Assembly (NCBI RefSeq): GCF_000685075.1
Contig: NZ_BAYD01000007.1
Span: 124,001-188,000, forward strand
DNA from: Paraburkholderia oxyphila NBRC 105797
GTDB lineage: Bacteria > Pseudomonadota > Gammaproteobacteria > Burkholderiales > Burkholderiaceae
DNA length: 64,000 bases
Reading direction: 5' to 3'
Part shown: positions 62,281-64,000 of the stretch, piece after piece
How positions within the stretch are numbered: the first letter of the stretch is position 1
Layout of the letters: each line of letters opens with the position of its first letter
The notes under the pieces: generated by a model
What the model was told of the DNA's origin: nothing
The model's input: the letters and a program-made list of their open reading frames with translations, nothing else
Databases searched by the model: none
Translations under genes and position numbers: made by a program

Positions 62281-63159
62281 TTGACCTTCGTGCACCCCGA
62301 CTCACACGTTCCATCCGCTCATCCGGCCGCCGCAGCGGCATCTGCATCGTCCACCGGCGACGCCCACGAGCCGCTGCGCGGCGGCTTCACGTCGACGCGC
62401 TTCGTGCTCGTCGAGCCGAGCCACCCGGGCAACGTCGGCGCCGCGGCGCGTGCGTTGAAGACGATGGGCTTTTCGCGGCTCGTGCTGGTCGCGCCGCGCG
62501 TGTCGCAGGTTCATTGCGACCCGGAAGCCGTCGCGATGGCGAGTGGCGCCGATGACGTGCTCGCCGCCGCCCACATCGTCCCGACGCTGGCCGACGCCCT
62601 CGTGGGTGCCCAATGGTCGCTGGCGCTCACGGCGCGCATGCGCGAATACGGGCCGCCACCGGGCGCGCCGCGCCAGGCGGTTCAGGACGCTTGCCGTCAG
62701 GTCGCGCACGGTGACATCGCGCTCGTGTTTGGCAATGAACGCACAGGGCTCTCGAACGACGACGTCGAGCGCTGCAGCGCGCTCGCCCATATCCCGGCGA
62801 ATCCGGCTTATAGCTCCCTCAATCTCGCGCAGGCGGTGCAGGTGCTCGCCTACGAGCTGCGGCTCGCGTACCTCGGCGAGGGCGAACCCGGCGCGGCGCT
62901 CCCGGGCGCGGGGGCGGCGCCGGGCGGTCCGGTCACGGCCACGCCGCTCGCCACGAGCGACGACATCGAGCGCATGTACGTGCATCTGGAGAACGCCCTG
63001 ATCGCGCTCGATTTTCTGGATCCCGCCAATCCGAAGAAGCTGATGTCGCGTCTGCGGCGGCTCTTCGCGCGTTCGGGGCTCGAGCGCGAAGAGGTCAACA
63101 TCGTGCGCGGCATTGCCAAGCACATCCTGATGCTCAAGGGCAAGGAAGGCGGGAAATAG
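62281..63159 (+). CDS. trmJ: tRNA (cytidine/uridine-2'-O-)-methyltransferase TrmJ
   Basis: SPOUT-class enzyme that 2'-O-methylates position 32 of several tRNAs. The 292-residue protein has FVLVEPSHPGNVGAAARALKTMGF, the ALVFGNERTGLSNDDV knot motif and PANPAYSSLNLAQAVQVLAYEL, plus a C-terminal helical extension that separates TrmJ from TrmL. The first 35 residues are Ala/Ser-rich and unconserved. No ATG precedes the conserved core; TTG 62281 and GTG 62290 are the candidates. Divergent from suhB and followed by cysE. Confidence 0.9.
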   Translation: MTFVHPDSHVPSAHPAAAAASASSTGDAHEPLRGGFTSTRFVLVEPSHPGNVGAAARALKTMGFSRLVLVAPRVSQVHCDPEAVAMASGADDVLAAAHIVPTLADALVGAQWSLALTARMREYGPPPGAPRQAVQDACRQVAHGDIALVFGNERTGLSNDDVERCSALAHIPANPAYSSLNLAQAVQVLAYELRLAYLGEGEPGAALPGAGAAPGGPVTATPLATSDDIERMYVHLENALIALDFLDPANPKKLMSRLRRLFARSGLEREEVNIVRGIAKHILMLKGKEGGK

Positions 63160-63182
63160 GCCAGCAGCGAGGCCAGCAGCGA
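63159..63182. repeat. Direct duplication of a 12-mer at the trmJ stop
   Basis: GGCCAGCAGCGA occurs twice head to tail (63159-63170 and 63171-63182), beginning at the last base of the trmJ stop codon. A GCAGGCC-GTGA-GGCCTGC hairpin (63211-63228) follows, without a T-run. Confidence 0.6.
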
Positions 63183-63304
63183 CGCCCGTAGCGGGGCGCC
63201 GCAACGGAGGGCAGGCCGTGAGGCCTGCGGCGCTCGACCGACCGTGACGGCGCGTCCGACCTTGATGCCCGCGGGGACTTGCCGGCTTGCGCGCGCCTTT
63301 CGCC

Positions 63305-63310
63305 TACAAT
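63305..63310 (+). promoter_or_regulatory. Possible -10 box of cysE
   Basis: TACAAT, followed by CGATTCC, of the same type as the elements before dapA and ndk. The cysE start lies about 120 bases downstream, so the leader would be long; low certainty. Confidence 0.35.
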
Positions 63311-63428
63311 CGATTCCTGATCACAAGCAAATCAGCGTGGCTGCTAAGGCCCCGCACGAGCCGCGCGCGCCACCTGCGACGCAAGGCCGTTTTTCCCCCA
63401 TGTACCTCCCGTCCAGCGTGTGACAGCC

Positions 63429-64000
63429 ATGTTCAAGAGACTTCGCGAAGACATCGCCACGATCCGCGAGCGCGATCCCGCCGCCCGCAGCGCATGGGAA
63501 GTCTTGACCTGTTATCCAGGCTTGCACGCGCTCGTCCTCCATCGGTTCGCTCACGCCTGCTGGCGCGCGAGGCGACGCTGGCTTGCGCGCTACATTTCGC
63601 AGCTCGCGCGCTTTTTGACCGGCATCGAGATCCATCCTGGCGCGACCATCGGGCGGCGCGTGTTCATCGATCACGGCATGGGCGTCGTGATCGGCGAGAC
63701 CGCCGAGGTGGGCGACGACTGCACGATCTACCAGGGTGTGACGCTCGGCGGCACCTCGCTCACACGCGGCGCGAAGCGCCATCCGACGCTCGGCCCCGGG
63801 GTGATCGTGGGCGCGGGTGCCAAAGTGCTGGGCGGTTTCACGGTGGGCGCGCAGGCGAAGATCGGCTCGAATGCGGTGGTCGTGAAGCCGGTGCCGGCGG
63901 GCGGCACCGCAGTGGGCAATCCGGCGCGGATCATCGCACCGGCGAAGAGCGCGCCGGAGCAAGCGAGGCCTTCGTCGGCGCGCGAGGGTTTCTGCGCCTA
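63429..64000 (+). CDS. cysE: Serine O-acetyltransferase (C-terminus beyond the window)
   Basis: Acetylates serine in the first step of cysteine synthesis. From the ATG at 63429 the frame is open to the window end (190 residues). A short N-terminal helical part ([22 protein letters not shown]) is followed directly by the conserved [18 protein letters not shown] and the hexapeptide-repeat beta helix: [20 protein letters not shown] with the catalytic histidine, [40 protein letters not shown] and NPARII. The short N-terminus is the EpsC/plastid-like form found in beta-proteobacteria, not the longer E. coli form. The missing end would carry the cysteine-feedback tail. Confidence 0.93.
   Translation, partial: MFKRLREDIATIRERDPAARSAWEVLTCYPGLHALVLHRFAHACWRARRRWLARYISQLARFLTGIEIHPGATIGRRVFIDHGMGVVIGETAEVGDDCTIYQGVTLGGTSLTRGAKRHPTLGPGVIVGAGAKVLGGFTVGAQAKIGSNAVVVKPVPAGGTAVGNPARIIAPAKSAPEQARPSSAREGFCA

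Overview
This is a 64-kb stretch of high-G+C bacterial chromosome. Almost every gene is recognisable, and the gene order (lolC-lolD-tatD-comEC, pyrG-kdsA-eno-ftsB, ndk-rlmN-rodZ-ispG-hisS-yfgM-bamB-der-hfq-hflX-hflK-hflC-hisZ-purA) is the one I know from Burkholderiaceae. HisZ, the DUF2065 membrane protein next to hflC, a lone LolC-type permease and the RpfE-type protein beside recJ all fit Burkholderia sensu lato (Burkholderia, Paraburkholderia, Caballeronia and relatives). The genus cannot be fixed from the sequence alone. No rRNA or tRNA genes, CRISPR arrays, insertion sequences, prophage genes or plasmid origins were seen. Coding density and codon use look uniform, so this reads as conserved core genome and not as an accessory island.

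Layout. 1-1.8 kb: recJ (cut by the window edge) and an RpfE-type gene, leftward. 2.2-13.5 kb: rightward, with lipoprotein release (lolCD), tatD, DNA-uptake channel comEC, a hydrolase, then pyrG-kdsA-eno-ftsB (CTP, KDO, glycolysis, division). 13.6-15.7 kb: leftward lipoprotein, Hsp33 and gamma-carbonic-anhydrase-like genes. 15.9-25.3 kb: rightward run with a DUF455 protein, a hydrolase, rnm-yciO, an S2P-family protease, trpS, a methyltransferase, dapA, bamC and an MBL-fold protein. 25.4-26.1 kb: leftward Bax-inhibitor-1 gene, convergent on the MBL gene. 26.4-43.8 kb: a 17.5-kb same-strand block of 16 genes from ndk to a phosphoribosyltransferase, closed by a strong terminator. 44.2-46.0 kb: kup. 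46.2-48.5 kb: tex, leftward. 48.7-52.3 kb: a secreted coiled-coil protein, a YdcH-type protein and a DinG/YoaA-type helicase. 52.6-54.4 kb: an alanine-heptad lipoprotein and a RoxA-type hydroxylase, leftward. 54.4 kb: slyD, divergent from the hydroxylase. 55.2-61.8 kb: leftward degenerate phosphoesterase, mutS, lplT, suhB. 62.3-64 kb: trmJ and the start of cysE.

Together the window covers envelope biogenesis (LolCD, BamB, BamC, KdsA, LplT, several small lipoproteins), membrane proteolysis (HflKC, S2P protease), RNA and translation (Hfq, RlmN, HisS, TrpS, Der, HflX, TrmJ, Tex, RoxA-type), nucleotide and amino acid supply (PyrG, PurA, Ndk, DapA, HisZ, CysE) and genome care (RecJ, MutS, DinG/YoaA-type). 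Convergent gene pairs are mostly separated by clean bidirectional hairpin terminators.

I found no convincing new multi-gene system. The parts least explained by known families are small: two unusual low-complexity envelope proteins, a phosphoesterase-like protein that has lost its metal motifs, several short tandem DNA repeats, and two intergenic regions that may encode structured RNA.
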